Below are positions 47,471-55,524 of a stretch of DNA of 64,000 nt, in pieces. Source of the stretch: Nocardia cyriacigeorgica (GTDB lineage Bacteria > Actinomycetota > Actinomycetes > Mycobacteriales > Mycobacteriaceae); NCBI RefSeq assembly GCF_010868145.1, contig NZ_JAAGUY010000010.1, positions 1-64,000 of the forward strand. Direction: 5' to 3'. Under the pieces are notes generated by a model. The model was not told the DNA's origin. It ran no database searches and saw nothing but the letters and a program-made list of their open reading frames with translations. The translations under genes and the position numbers were made by a program. Numbering within the stretch: the stretch's first letter is position 1; every line of letters begins with the position of its first letter.

Positions 47471-49096
47471 TTACTGCTCGACCTGGTACTCCACCAGGAC
47501 CCGGCGCAGCAGTTTGCCGGTCGGGTTACGGGGCAGATCGTCGAGGAACACCACTTCGCGCGGCACCTTGTAACGGGCCAGGTTTTCCTTGACGAAGGTC
47601 TTGATCTGCTCGGCGTCAGGGGTGTGGCCCGGCTCGGGAACGACGAAGGCGCGCAGGCGCTTACCGAACTCGACATCGTCGACGCCGACCACGGCCGCGT
47701 CGAAGATGTCCTCGCGCTCCAGCAGCAGTTGCTCGACCTCCTGCGGGAAGACGTTCTCGCCACCGGAGACGATCATGTCGTCGTCGCGGCCGTCCACCAT
47801 CAACAGGCCCGCGTCGTTGAAATGACCGACATCGCCGCTGGACATGTAACCGTCGATGATCTGCTTGTGCCTGCCGTCGGTATAGCCCTCGAACGGCGCG
47901 CCACTGCGCACGAAAATGCGTGCGGTGACGTTCTTGTCGAGCACCCGCTGATCGTTGTCGTCGAACAGCCGTACTTCGCAGGTGATCGGCGGGCGGCCGA
48001 CGGTGCCGGGCGCCTCCGCGAGTTCGGCGGGGGTGGCGATGGTGGCGATCGCGACCTCGGTCGAGCCGTACAGGTTGTAGAGCACAGGGCCGAACACCTC
48101 GGTGGCCCGGATGCACAGCTCCGGCGCCAGCGCGGAGCCCGCAAGCAGGATCACCTTCAGTGACGACAGGTCGTACTTGGCGCGCACGTCGGCGGGCAAT
48201 TCGGTCATCCGGTGCAGCATGGTCGGCACCGCGACCAGCATCTCGGCCTTGTGATCGGAAATCATTTTCAGCGTCGCCTCGGCATCGAAACGGCGCCGCA
48301 TCACGATCTTGTTGGTGAGGACCGTGCCGACCAGCCAGGTACCGAGGCCGGTGCTGTGGAACAGCGGCGACACGATGACCATCGTCCCGCGCCGCGGGAA
48401 CGGCACCCGGTCGACGAACTGCGCGGTCGCCATCGGCGTCACCTTGGTGCGCGGTGCGCCCTTGGGTAGGCCGGTGGTGCCGCTGGTCAGGATGATGAAG
48501 CCGCCGGGCTTGCTCGGGGCGGGCAGTGGCTCGGTGGAGTTCGCGGCGATCAGATCGTCGAAGGTCGTCGCGCCTTCGGGCAGCGCGGTGCCCTCATCGA
48601 CCCAGGTGAGGAAGCGCGGCAGGTCCGCGGGCAGGGCATCGAGCAGACCGAGGAATTCGCTGTCGTGCAGCACCGCCTTGACTTTCTCGCGTTCGCAGAC
48701 CTCGGCGAACTGCGGTTTGGCGAAGCCGGTGTTCATCAGCGCGATCCGCACGCCGAGCTTGGCGGCGGCCACCTCGGCCAGGATCAGCCCGCGATGATCG
48801 CGCGCGAGTACGCCGACGACCATGCCTTCGGTCAGTCCAGCGGCCTGCAGGCCTCGCGCGACCGCGGTCGACTGTTCGTCGAGTTCGCGGTAGGTGAGCT
48901 CACCGCGCTCGTCGGCGAGGGCGACCTGCTCGGGAGCGATACGGGCCGAGTGCCGGACCAGGGCGGCGTGCGGGCCGTAGACCCGCGTCTCCTTCATGGT
49001 CTTCAGGGTTTCCAGCGGCGCTTTGGGATCACTGACTCCACGCGAGCGCAGCACCCCCAGCGCTTTGACAGCCTCCAGCGTATGCGCCAGATTCAC
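47471..49096 (-). CDS. Long-chain acyl-CoA synthetase (FadD-type) B
   Basis: A paralogue of the gene at 45645, about 541 residues, with the same landmarks: LTSGTTGLPKGAPR, YGSTEVAI, SSGDVGHFN, GGENVFPQEVE, NPTGKLLRR and the shared LMNTGFAKPQF segment. The N-terminus (NLAHTLEAVKALGVLRSRG) is shorter and differs. Several GTG codons are available; a GGAGG at 49109-49105 places the start at the GTG ending at 49096 (8-nt spacing) or 49099, rather than at 49111, where the ribosome site would be inside the gene. A TGTGAC-N2-GTCACA palindrome lies about 90 nt upstream. Confidence 0.88.
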   Translation of the reverse strand: MNLAHTLEAVKALGVLRSRGVSDPKAPLETLKTMKETRVYGPHAALVRHSARIAPEQVALADERGELTYRELDEQSTAVARGLQAAGLTEGMVVGVLARDHRGLILAEVAAAKLGVRIALMNTGFAKPQFAEVCEREKVKAVLHDSEFLGLLDALPADLPRFLTWVDEGTALPEGATTFDDLIAANSTEPLPAPSKPGGFIILTSGTTGLPKGAPRTKVTPMATAQFVDRVPFPRRGTMVIVSPLFHSTGLGTWLVGTVLTNKIVMRRRFDAEATLKMISDHKAEMLVAVPTMLHRMTELPADVRAKYDLSSLKVILLAGSALAPELCIRATEVFGPVLYNLYGSTEVAIATIATPAELAEAPGTVGRPPITCEVRLFDDNDQRVLDKNVTARIFVRSGAPFEGYTDGRHKQIIDGYMSSGDVGHFNDAGLLMVDGRDDDMIVSGGENVFPQEVEQLLLEREDIFDAAVVGVDDVEFGKRLRAFVVPEPGHTPDAEQIKTFVKENLARYKVPREVVFLDDLPRNPTGKLLRRVLVEYQVEQ

Positions 49097-49183
49097 CACG
49101 AACACCTCCACAAACCTCTCGCGTCGGTACTCGACCTAGCGAAATCGAACGGGCATATCGGATGCTTACCGTAGCAGTGAAAG

Positions 49184-49226
49184 TGTGACAGGTCACAGGT
49201 GAAGCCGACATATCGGACTCTATGTC
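49184..49226. promoter_or_regulatory. Two inverted repeats upstream of fadD B
   Basis: TGTGACAGGTCACA (49184-49197) is a perfect 6-2-6 palindrome, and GACATA-N8-TATGTC (49207-49226) is a perfect 6-8-6 repeat. The first resembles a Crp half-site pair but with a 4-nt instead of 6-nt gap between TGTGA and TCACA, so it is not a standard Crp/GlxR box. Regulator unknown. Confidence 0.5.
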
Positions 49227-49250
49227 CGTCGTGTCGGTAAACCCCCAGAT

Positions 49251-49293
49251 GACAACGGGCGCGCCTGTGACCTCACAGAACGCGCCCGTTGTC
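49251..49293. terminator. Terminator of the secreted-protein gene
   Basis: A 13-bp perfect outer stem GACAACGGGCGCG (49251-49263) with its inverted copy (49281-49293), plus an inner 6-bp hairpin CTGTGA/TCACAG, 15 bp beyond the stop of the minus-strand gene at 49309. Confidence 0.85.
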
Positions 49294-49308
49294 GGTGAGC
49301 GAGAGCTG

Positions 49309-49944
49309 TCAATTGACAACCGCTCCCAGCGACGGGAAGGAGATGGTGCCCAGCTTGTACTCGAACCCGTCCGGGTGCTGATCGCTGACCGGGACCGACC
49401 AGCGATGCCACAGGGTGCCGTAAATGGCGGCCACGGTCATGCCAGGGCCGGGGTCGACCGCGCGCGAGCGGATCGTGGTGTCGACCGGGATGTCATTGTG
49501 CTCGGTCAGCACTTCGGTGCCGCTGCGCCCGCTGGCCAGGTTCAGCCAGATCACCTCGAGCTTGGCGCCCGTCTGGTTCGGGGCGATCGTGCCCGGTCCG
49601 CCGAAGAAGCCGAAGCGGAATCCGTCGATGCCGAGCGCGACTCCGGAGCCGTAGACGCCCGCGCCGCCACCGCGGCCGATATCGGATTGGGCGGGAATCT
49701 GGAACGGCTGCGCAGGCAGGGCCACCTCGCCGGCGGCGTCGAGGCGCTCCGGTTCGCTCAGGAGGCGGTCCATGGCCTGCTCGGCGGCGGGGTTGCCGGT
49801 GGCGACCGCGCGCAGCTGCTTCGCGGCGGCAGTCCAGTCGACGGTCTGCGGGTCTGCCGCGGCGTGACCGGTGAACAGCATGGCGGCAGCGGCGGTCGCG
49901 GCCAGGCCGGTGGTGAGGCGGGAAATCAAGCTCGGGCGTGGCAT
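49309..49944 (-). CDS. Secreted protein of unknown function
   Basis: A 211-residue protein with a signal peptide (about 1-31, ending AAAD). The mature part starts with a helical segment (VDWTAAAKQLRAVATGNPAAEQAM) and continues as a Gly-rich, beta-rich domain (AGVYGSGVALGIDGFRFGFFG; LEVIWLNLASGRSGTEVL; VAAIYGTLWHRW). It resembles a family of exported actinobacterial proteins without known activity. The ATG at 49944 lies behind a GAAGGAGACAG ribosome site. Followed by a strong terminator. Confidence 0.75.
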   Translation of the reverse strand: MPRPSLISRLTTGLAATAAAAMLFTGHAAADPQTVDWTAAAKQLRAVATGNPAAEQAMDRLLSEPERLDAAGEVALPAQPFQIPAQSDIGRGGGAGVYGSGVALGIDGFRFGFFGGPGTIAPNQTGAKLEVIWLNLASGRSGTEVLTEHNDIPVDTTIRSRAVDPGPGMTVAAIYGTLWHRWSVPVSDQHPDGFEYKLGTISFPSLGAVVN

Positions 49945-50112
49945 TGCCTGTCTCCTTCGGAAGATTCATTCCTTGGCACAGCTCGAAAACACCATCCGTT
50001 TCTTGAGGTGAAACGGTCCGGCGGCTACGTTGCCAGCGATATGCCGCACTGTCCAGAAACGTCGACGAGACGCGCCGGGACGGTGTTCTGCCCGCCGTGG
50101 CGGCCCGCCCGG

Positions 50113-50586
50113 TCAGCGCCTCGTGCTTGCCACAGCCGCCAACAGCGGAACCAGCCGCTGCGCGGGCACTTCGAACCTGCCGAGGCCGGCGGTGTGTAGC
50201 CAGCCGACCGCCGCGAGCGCGCGCAAGTGGTGGTAGATCTCGGCCGAACTGCCCAGCCCGTCGACTCCCGCGAGTTCGGCGGCGGTCCTGCGACCAGTGA
50301 TGATTTCGCGGAGCAGTCGCAGCCGCACCGGGTCACCAAGCACGGCAAGGCATTCGGCGGCCTCGGCGAGATCTTCGGCCATGGCGTCTGCGACAGTGAA
50401 TTGTGCCTGCCACTCGTAGGTTTCTCCGGTCGGCAACTGGCCTGCGCCGGCGAGTACTATGCCGCCGTCGTCCTCGCGCAACCGAGTCACAGCCCACTGC
50501 TCGTCCACTTCGTCGGTGGCCGGACGCGCCTGCTCCAACGCTGCGACTCGCCGCTCCACTTCCGTCAAACGTTCTGCCAGATCCAC
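50113..50586 (-). CDS. ArsR-like winged-helix regulator with N-terminal extension
   Basis: A 157-residue protein whose C-terminal half is an ArsR-type winged helix (LAVLGDPVRLRLLREIITGR; TAAELAGVDGLGSSAEIYHHLRALAAVGWL). The N-terminal 70 residues start with a coiled-coil segment (LAERLTEVERRVAALEQA) and a small beta region (GGIVLAGAGQLPTGETYEWQ), an arrangement found in some actinobacterial ArsR-like proteins that dimerise through the extension. No cysteine pair for metal sensing is present, so the signal is not a typical ArsR metal. The GTG at 50586 is the chosen start. Confidence 0.78.
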   Translation of the reverse strand: MDLAERLTEVERRVAALEQARPATDEVDEQWAVTRLREDDGGIVLAGAGQLPTGETYEWQAQFTVADAMAEDLAEAAECLAVLGDPVRLRLLREIITGRRTAAELAGVDGLGSSAEIYHHLRALAAVGWLHTAGLGRFEVPAQRLVPLLAAVASTRR

Positions 50587-50685
50587 GCATACAAATTACG
50601 TAGGGGAGAGTGGAGGATCGACAGTAGCCTTCCCGATGTCCTGCTCCGGCCGCCCGGCAGACGGTAGTCCTCGGTGGGGTTCACC

Positions 50686-50709
50686 ACCATCCCCAGAGCT
50701 GGGGATGGT
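50686..50709. promoter_or_regulatory. 24-bp palindrome in the ArsR/CHAP divergent region
   Basis: ACCATCCCCAG (50686-50696) and CTGGGGATGGT (50699-50709) are exact inverted copies around a 2-nt centre. It lies between the divergent ArsR-like and CHAP-domain genes, so an operator is as likely as a terminator. Confidence 0.55.
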
Positions 50710-50835
50710 CGATACTCGAGGCGTCGCAGGTGTCTGTCATCAGGTGGCCTGATGGTTATGGGCGAGTGAGGGTCCGGATGCTCCTGGTTAACTACTCGCC
50801 GGGAATGGGACCCAGGCTATCGGGAGGTGTTGGCG

Positions 50836-52053
50836 ATGAGTCTGGCGACAGATCTCGAGCAGATCGATAATCTACAGGCCCCTGGCAACTCACCGCCGGG
50901 GCTCGTATCCACCGTCAACATGGCCAAGCTGGCCATCCGGGTGCAGGTGTTGCAGTTCGCCTCCGGTGAGCCATCCGGACAACCGGATCTGCTCGAGCGT
51001 CTGCGAAAGGCCAAGCTGCTCCGCAACTCCGACATCGACGGCACCGACGCGAAGTCCGTCATGGTCGAGAAGTATGGCGAGCGCAAGAGCGACTTCCAGG
51101 ACATCGAGAACGATCTGCGGGCAAAGAGCAAGAGCGTCGACGGCTCGGTCACCGGCACTTACGATACCGCTAACGGCACCCACAAGAAGGTCATGGAGCA
51201 GGTCGGAATCTTCCGGGAGGCCCTCGCGGACGCGGCCAACCTCAGCAAGGGCAAGGAGGAAATGCCTCCGCACATCGCCAACCGGACGTCCGCGATCGCG
51301 CTGCGGGTCGCCGACCAGGTGTACGACCTGGTCGACGGCGCCTACACCAAGATCAAGAACGATGCCGCCGCCATCAAGGCGGCGATGCCGGATGTGAAGC
51401 AGACCCTCGGAAATTCCCCGAGCGCGATGGGTGGACGAAGCCCGATCAGCATGCCGTCGGGAGGGTCATATTCGCAGGCGTCTGGGGGCGAGCCGTACCG
51501 CACCGCGTCGAGCGGACGCACGCCATGGACTGGAAATAAGCAGAGCGTGATCCCTAATACCGGGCAGGGTCCGATCGCTGACGCGATAACGCTCGCGATA
51601 AGCGAGGTGGGCACACGGGAAGATGGAAGTTCCAACTATGTGCCTGGAAAAGAATACGACATCTATGACATCTACGGCCGCGATGGCGCTTGGTGCTCAT
51701 CCTTCGCGACATGGCTGTGGGAGAAAGCGGGCATCACACCCAGCGCCAAGTCATTCTGGCGCGGCAATCAGAAGAATAGTGTGTCTTCAGTCTGGGCACA
51801 GGCGGGGCAAAAAGGACTTCATGGCAAGATATCCACTGCACAACCAGGCGATCTGATTGTCTGGGGGCACCAGAACCACATCGGTATGGTGGTTGCGCGA
51901 AACGGGAACAGCGTCACCGTTGTCGAAGGCAATGCCGGCAACGCTGTTCAGAAGAATACCTATGATCTGAGCCGCGGGGGATTCGCTGGCGTCATCCATC
52001 CGCCCGCCTCCTCAGGCCAAGGGCAACAGCAAGTGGCGGGTGTAGGGAATTGA
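50836..52053 (+). CDS. CHAP-domain peptidoglycan hydrolase with helical N-terminal domain
   Basis: A 405-residue protein with two parts. Residues about 1-190 are predicted all-helical and charged, without a signal peptide, similar in composition to WXG100/ESX-type helical domains, and contain a YxxxD motif (YDLVD near 165). Residues about 235-395 form a CHAP/NlpC-like amidase domain with catalytic Cys287 (GAWCSSFATWLWEKAG) and His348 (NHIGMVV), normally hydrolysing peptidoglycan peptides. A Gly/Ser-rich linker joins them. Export by a type VII system is an inference from the helical domain and YxxxD motif. The ATG at 50836 has GGAGG 8 nt upstream; codons 200-300 use more A/T than the neighbours. 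Confidence 0.8.
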   Translation: MSLATDLEQIDNLQAPGNSPPGLVSTVNMAKLAIRVQVLQFASGEPSGQPDLLERLRKAKLLRNSDIDGTDAKSVMVEKYGERKSDFQDIENDLRAKSKSVDGSVTGTYDTANGTHKKVMEQVGIFREALADAANLSKGKEEMPPHIANRTSAIALRVADQVYDLVDGAYTKIKNDAAAIKAAMPDVKQTLGNSPSAMGGRSPISMPSGGSYSQASGGEPYRTASSGRTPWTGNKQSVIPNTGQGPIADAITLAISEVGTREDGSSNYVPGKEYDIYDIYGRDGAWCSSFATWLWEKAGITPSAKSFWRGNQKNSVSSVWAQAGQKGLHGKISTAQPGDLIVWGHQNHIGMVVARNGNSVTVVEGNAGNAVQKNTYDLSRGGFAGVIHPPASSGQGQQQVAGVGN

Positions 52054-52246
52054 CGGGCTGCCACTGTGTGTCAGTCGATGTCGCCCGGTAGTCACTGGCC
52101 AGTGGTGCCAGGGTGTTTCCGTGCATCGCACGGTCTGCGGCCCGAACACAGTGCTCCATCCCACGACCCTGCGGGAACAGATCGGATAGCCACGATGTTG
52201 CCCATCCATTGGGGGCGCCACTGTAGCTGACGACGAGAGGACCACC

Positions 52247-52960
52247 GTGCGGGTTGAGATCTGGACCGATATCAACTGCCCGTTCTGTTATCTGGGCAAG
52301 GCGCGGTTCGAGGAAGCGTTGACGGAGTTCGCGCACCGCGACGATGTCGAGGTCGTGCACCGCTCGTTCGAGCTCGATCCGACCCTGCCCGCCGATGAGT
52401 CCGGTCCCGTTATCGCGAAGATCGCCCGCAAGTACGGCATCAGTGAGGCGCAGGCGGCGGCGAATGAGCGCGGTATCGGTGCGCAGGCAGCCGAGTACGG
52501 TCTGCCGTACCTGACCGAAGGCCGCGATTACGGCAATTCCTTCGATATGCATCGGCTGCTGCACCACGCGCTGGCGCTCGGCGTGCAGGACGCGTTGCTC
52601 GATGCGTTCTACCGGGCGAACTTCGCCGACGAGCGGTCGCTGTTCGGCGATCACGAGCGGTTGGTGGAGGTCGCCGTCGGTGCCGGACTCGACGAAGCGG
52701 GAGTGCGCGTCGTGCTCGCCGATCCGTCCGCGTATGCCGATGATGTGCGTGCCGACGAGCAGGAGGCCGCTCAGCTCGGCGCGAATGGTGTCCCGTTCTT
52801 CGTCATCGACCGCAAGTACGGGGTGTCAGGGGCGCAGCCCGCTGCGTTGTTCAGCAAGGCGTTGGATCAGGCGTGGGCCGATCGCGTGCCCGCCGTGCAG
52901 ATGGTCGGCGACGGCGATGCGTGCGGTCCAGACGGCTGCGAGGTTCCGGTCAGGGGCTGA
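52247..52960 (+). CDS. DsbA-family oxidoreductase (FrnE-like)
   Basis: A 237-residue cytosolic thioredoxin-fold protein of the FrnE/2-hydroxychromene isomerase type. The active-site CPFC (Cys11, Cys14) follows WTDIN, and the cis-Pro region is NGVPFFVIDRKYGVSGAQP. FrnE proteins catalyse disulfide exchange or isomerisation and contribute to oxidative stress resistance; the substrate is unknown. The C-terminus carries two more cysteines (DACGPDGCEV). GTG start at 52247. It converges on the next small gene with one base between stops. Confidence 0.88.
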   Translation: MRVEIWTDINCPFCYLGKARFEEALTEFAHRDDVEVVHRSFELDPTLPADESGPVIAKIARKYGISEAQAAANERGIGAQAAEYGLPYLTEGRDYGNSFDMHRLLHHALALGVQDALLDAFYRANFADERSLFGDHERLVEVAVGAGLDEAGVRVVLADPSAYADDVRADEQEAAQLGANGVPFFVIDRKYGVSGAQPAALFSKALDQAWADRVPAVQMVGDGDACGPDGCEVPVRG

Positions 52961-52961
52961 A

Positions 52962-53129
52962 TCAGTCGGCCGAATCCGGTTCGGTGTCCGGCTTCGGGGC
53001 ACCGGTCAATCGAATGACGCCCGCACTCAGATCGATATCGAGCTGCGGGCGGTGCGGTTCGCCATTGCTGTCGCCGCTGCCTTCGTCGGTCAGCTTCTTG
53101 CCGGGGAACAGTTCACCGATCACGCCCAT
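52962..53129 (-). CDS. Small conserved hypothetical protein (DUF6191-like)
   Basis: A 55-residue acidic protein, MGVIGELFPGKKLTDEGSGD at the start and a short LDIDLSAGVIRL motif at the end. It resembles small actinobacterial proteins of the DUF6191 type; no function is known. Start at ATG 53129 behind GGTGGGGG. Confidence 0.6.
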   Translation of the reverse strand: MGVIGELFPGKKLTDEGSGDSNGEPHRPQLDIDLSAGVIRLTGAPKPDTEPDSAD

Positions 53130-53202
53130 GCCCCCACCATAACCACGGAGGGCTCGGCGGGGCATCCGCCACCGGGACCTACGTGACCGCGAACCTGCGG
53201 GA

Positions 53203-53670
53203 TCAACCAGCCGAGCCGGTCGGCAGCGCGGGCGGTGGCGCTGGGTTGTCGATCAACGCTGCCTTGTAGTAGGCATCGACCACGTAACCTTGCACGAGGT
53301 CGCTTCGACGACCGTGATGGTCGTCATGGTTACCGTGCGAGTGTCGGGAATGATGGTCCGAATCTCTGCCCCGATGGTCCAACATCCGGCCGAACGGACA
53401 CCCTAGATCCATGTACGTTTGCCCGTGCGGGGGTACCCATTTACGGCTCGACACCACAGTTCGCGGCTCATCCGTTCCGGGATTGGCACACACCGCGTCC
53501 CATTCGATGCGGTAGGTGTCATTGGTTGTGTTGGTGCAGACGAAGCCTTCGCAGCTGACACCCGGCGCGAGGTCCGGCGCCGGCTGGGCGGCGGTCTGCG
53601 GAATGAACAAACCCGTGGCCAGAATGCCGAAGGCAACAGCACCCAATGTTCTGGTCATTCGCTGATTCAC
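53203..53670 (-). CDS. Secreted His-rich protein
   Basis: A 155-residue exported protein: signal peptide (about 1-28, ending TAAQP), four cysteines (CEGFVC, VCANP, LGCPFG), and a His/Asp-rich stretch with over ten histidines (residues about 100-120: DSDHHSRHSHGNHDDHH). The Cys/Trp region resembles secreted actinobacterial proteins of unknown role; the His-rich patch could bind zinc, copper or nickel (inference). GTG 53670 or ATG 53658 may start it; both give the same signal peptide. Confidence 0.7.
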   Translation of the reverse strand: MNQRMTRTLGAVAFGILATGLFIPQTAAQPAPDLAPGVSCEGFVCTNTTNDTYRIEWDAVCANPGTDEPRTVVSSRKWVPPHGQTYMDLGCPFGRMLDHRGRDSDHHSRHSHGNHDDHHGRRSDLVQGYVVDAYYKAALIDNPAPPPALPTGSAG

Positions 53671-53827
53671 TACGTGTCGACTCCGTCCGGCGAACGATAC
53701 GAGTCCCGCACCACGCGAGACTTCGCCGACCGTACATAGTGATGGAATGCGTCTTCCACCGGAGAATATCCAGGAGTGAGAAGCCCTGGCTCGTCACCGG
53801 TTCGGGCAAGCCCGAGCTGATTGCTCC

Positions 53828-54490
53828 TCAGTCGATGACGACGGCGTAGGCGAATCCGTCCCAGCCCTTGGCGCCGACGGTTTGCAGCGCGGTCGCATCC
53901 AAACGCGGTTCGCTGCCCATCAGTTCCAGCACTTCACGGCTGGCGCGGACGGCGGCGTCGTCGGACTGTCCGTCGGTGATTCGACCGCCGCGCACCACGT
54001 TGTCGACGATGATCACGGAGCCGGGCCTGGTCAGCCGTAGTGCCCAGCGCACGTAGTTGGCGTTGTTGACCTTGTCCGCGTCGATGAACACCAGATCGAA
54101 CGGCTCAGGGACTTCCAGCTCGAGTGCGGGCAGGCTGTCCAGCGCCGCCCCGACGCGGATGTCCACCCAGGCGCCGACGCCCTTGCGGTCCAGATTCGCC
54201 CGCGCGACCTCGGCGTGCTTCGGCTCGTACTCCATGGTGACCACCTGCCCGTGCGCACCCACCGCCCGGGCCAGCCACAGAGTGCTGTACCCGCCGAGCG
54301 TCCCGATCTCCAGCACCCGCCGTGCCTGCATCGACCGTGCGATGAGGTGCAGGAACTTCGCCTGCGGCGGCGAGACGTCGATGGCGGGCAAGCCGGCAGC
54401 CGCATTGGCTTCCAGCACATCCGAATCCGGGTCCTCGACCATCGCCTGCACCAGATACCGGTCGACCGCACTCCACTCGGTATTCGTCAT
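53828..54490 (-). CDS. O-methyltransferase (Methyltransf_3 family)
   Basis: A 220-residue SAM-dependent enzyme of the catechol/caffeoyl-CoA O-methyltransferase-like family: PPQAKFLHLIARSM at the N-terminus, motif I VLEIGTLGGYSTLWLA, FDLVFIDADKVNN with metal-binding Asp, and SVIIVDNVVRGGR. It methylates a small hydroxylated acceptor using a divalent metal. The substrate is not predictable. ATG 54490. Isolated; the next gene on this strand is a truncated AraC regulator. Confidence 0.9.
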   Translation of the reverse strand: MTNTEWSAVDRYLVQAMVEDPDSDVLEANAAAGLPAIDVSPPQAKFLHLIARSMQARRVLEIGTLGGYSTLWLARAVGAHGQVVTMEYEPKHAEVARANLDRKGVGAWVDIRVGAALDSLPALELEVPEPFDLVFIDADKVNNANYVRWALRLTRPGSVIIVDNVVRGGRITDGQSDDAAVRASREVLELMGSEPRLDATALQTVGAKGWDGFAYAVVID

Positions 54491-54553
54491 GCCGGAAAGT
54501 CTTCCACGCCCATCACACTGGTGCGACCCGACAGACCGTTCGTCGGTTGCCGC

Positions 54554-54806
54554 TCAGCGCAGTTGTGGTTCGGAGCCGATCCGCCGAAATGTCTTCCGGT
54601 AGGCGACCGGTGCTATCCCCAACTCGGTCCGCATGTGATGACGTAGTGATGCCGAGGTACCCATTCCCGCCGAACGTGCCACCTCGTCGGCCGGGAAATC
54701 CGTGGTCTCCAACAGATGGCGGGCATGACGGAGTCGCTGTTGCAGCCCCCAGGTGCCCGGCGCCATCCCGGTTTCGGCTTTGAAGCGGCGGGTGAAGGTG
54801 GTTGAT
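54554..54806 (-). pseudogene. AraC/GlxA-family regulator, C-terminal fragment
   Basis: The frame encodes only the second half of an AraC-type DNA-binding domain: TTFTRRFKAETGMAPG, WGLQQRLRHARHLLETTDFP and SAGMGTSASLRHHMRTELG, ending IGSEPQLR. The N-terminal DJ-1/GlxA-type sensor domain and first helix-turn-helix are missing. The homology stops at about 54806, exactly where a TnpB-derived sequence begins, so the gene was destroyed by an insertion or deletion event. An internal ATG at 54766 would give only 70 residues. Confidence 0.82.
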
Positions 54807-55244
54807 CCGCGAGAACCAAGCGGTGTACGTCGAGGACCTGTGCGTCAAAGGTCTCGCCCGCACCAGGCTGGCGAAATCGGTACACGACGCCGGGTGGGCG
54901 ATGTTCACCTGCATGCTCGAAGAGAAGGCCACCCGGCATGGGCGGTACTTCGGACCGGTTCTACCCGTCCACACAGACGTGTTCGGTGTGCGGGGCGTTG
55001 GGTGGGAAGAAGCCGTTGCATGTGCGGACCTGGACGTGCACATGCGGCATCACACACGACCGCGATCTGAACGCGGCGATCAATATCCTCGCGGCGGGAC
55101 GCGCCGAGAGGCTAAACGCCTGCGGAGGGGCGGTAAGTCCAGCCGCTTAGTGGAAGGCACGCCCCAGCGAAACAGGAACCCACCGGAGCGACGCGCGAGC
55201 GCCGTGGGAGGAATCCCAGGCCTTCAAGGCGGGGAGGACGTCAA
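54800..55244 (+). mobile_element. IS200/IS605-type TnpB remnant with right end
   Basis: The C-terminal third of a TnpB (OrfB) protein is spread over two frames: IRENQAVYVEDLCVKGLART up to RHGRYFG in one, then DRFYPSTQTCSVCGALGG and HDRDLNAAINIL in another, with the shift near 54955. The zinc ribbon (CSVCG ... CTCG) and the last RuvC Asp are present; the N-terminal two thirds are gone. After the stop comes the typical element right end GGAATCCCAGGCCTTCAAGG and GGGGAGGACGTCAA (to about 55244), the region that forms the 3' part of the TnpB guide RNA (reRNA). Left end not found. Not functional as a transposon. Confidence 0.85.
55205..55244 (+). ncRNA. Possible relic omega/reRNA 3' scaffold of TnpB
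   Basis: In IS605-type elements the right end is transcribed as the scaffold of the TnpB guide RNA, and the guide is the DNA immediately beyond it. The GGAATCCCAGGCC/GGCGGGGAGGACG end is conserved here. If it were still transcribed, the guide would begin TACACGCTGCGCGGGC at 55245. No intact TnpB is encoded next to it, so this is a relic unless a TnpB elsewhere uses it. Confidence 0.45.
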
Positions 55245-55249
55245 TACAC

Positions 55250-55464
55250 GCTGCGCGGGCACCGACGGCCCCATCGCCTTCGGCTGGGTCTTCGCCTCCC
55301 ACCAGGTCGGTGCCGCCGTCGCCGTCGCTGCCGCGGGCGCGGGCGTCATCCGCGATCTCCAGGGCAGCTACGAGCTGGCCTGGTACCTCGCGGGCGGGCT
55401 CTGCTGACTCGCGGCGGTCATGTCACTCGGCATCCGTCGTACTCCGAAAGCCGGCCGACCGTGA
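55250..55464 (+). pseudogene. MFS transporter C-terminal fragment with nonsense codon
   Basis: The frame gives GPIAFGWVFASHQVGAAVAV, AGVIRDLQGSYELAWYLAG and GLC, then an in-frame TGA at 55405, and continues LAAVMSLGIRRTPKAGRP to a second stop at 55462. This is the last transmembrane part of an MFS permease. The start of the homology abuts the TnpB right end. Both truncation and nonsense codon mark it as dead. Confidence 0.75.
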
Positions 55465-55524
55465 CCGCCACGCAGCCGGACGGCAGGCCCGCCATTGTCG
55501 GTGGCACCTGGAAGAATTCGGTGC

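Noticed and set aside
49184..49197. Crp/GlxR binding site
   Set aside because: The half-sites TGTGA and TCACA are separated by 4 nt, whereas Crp/GlxR boxes need 6; kept only as an unknown palindrome.
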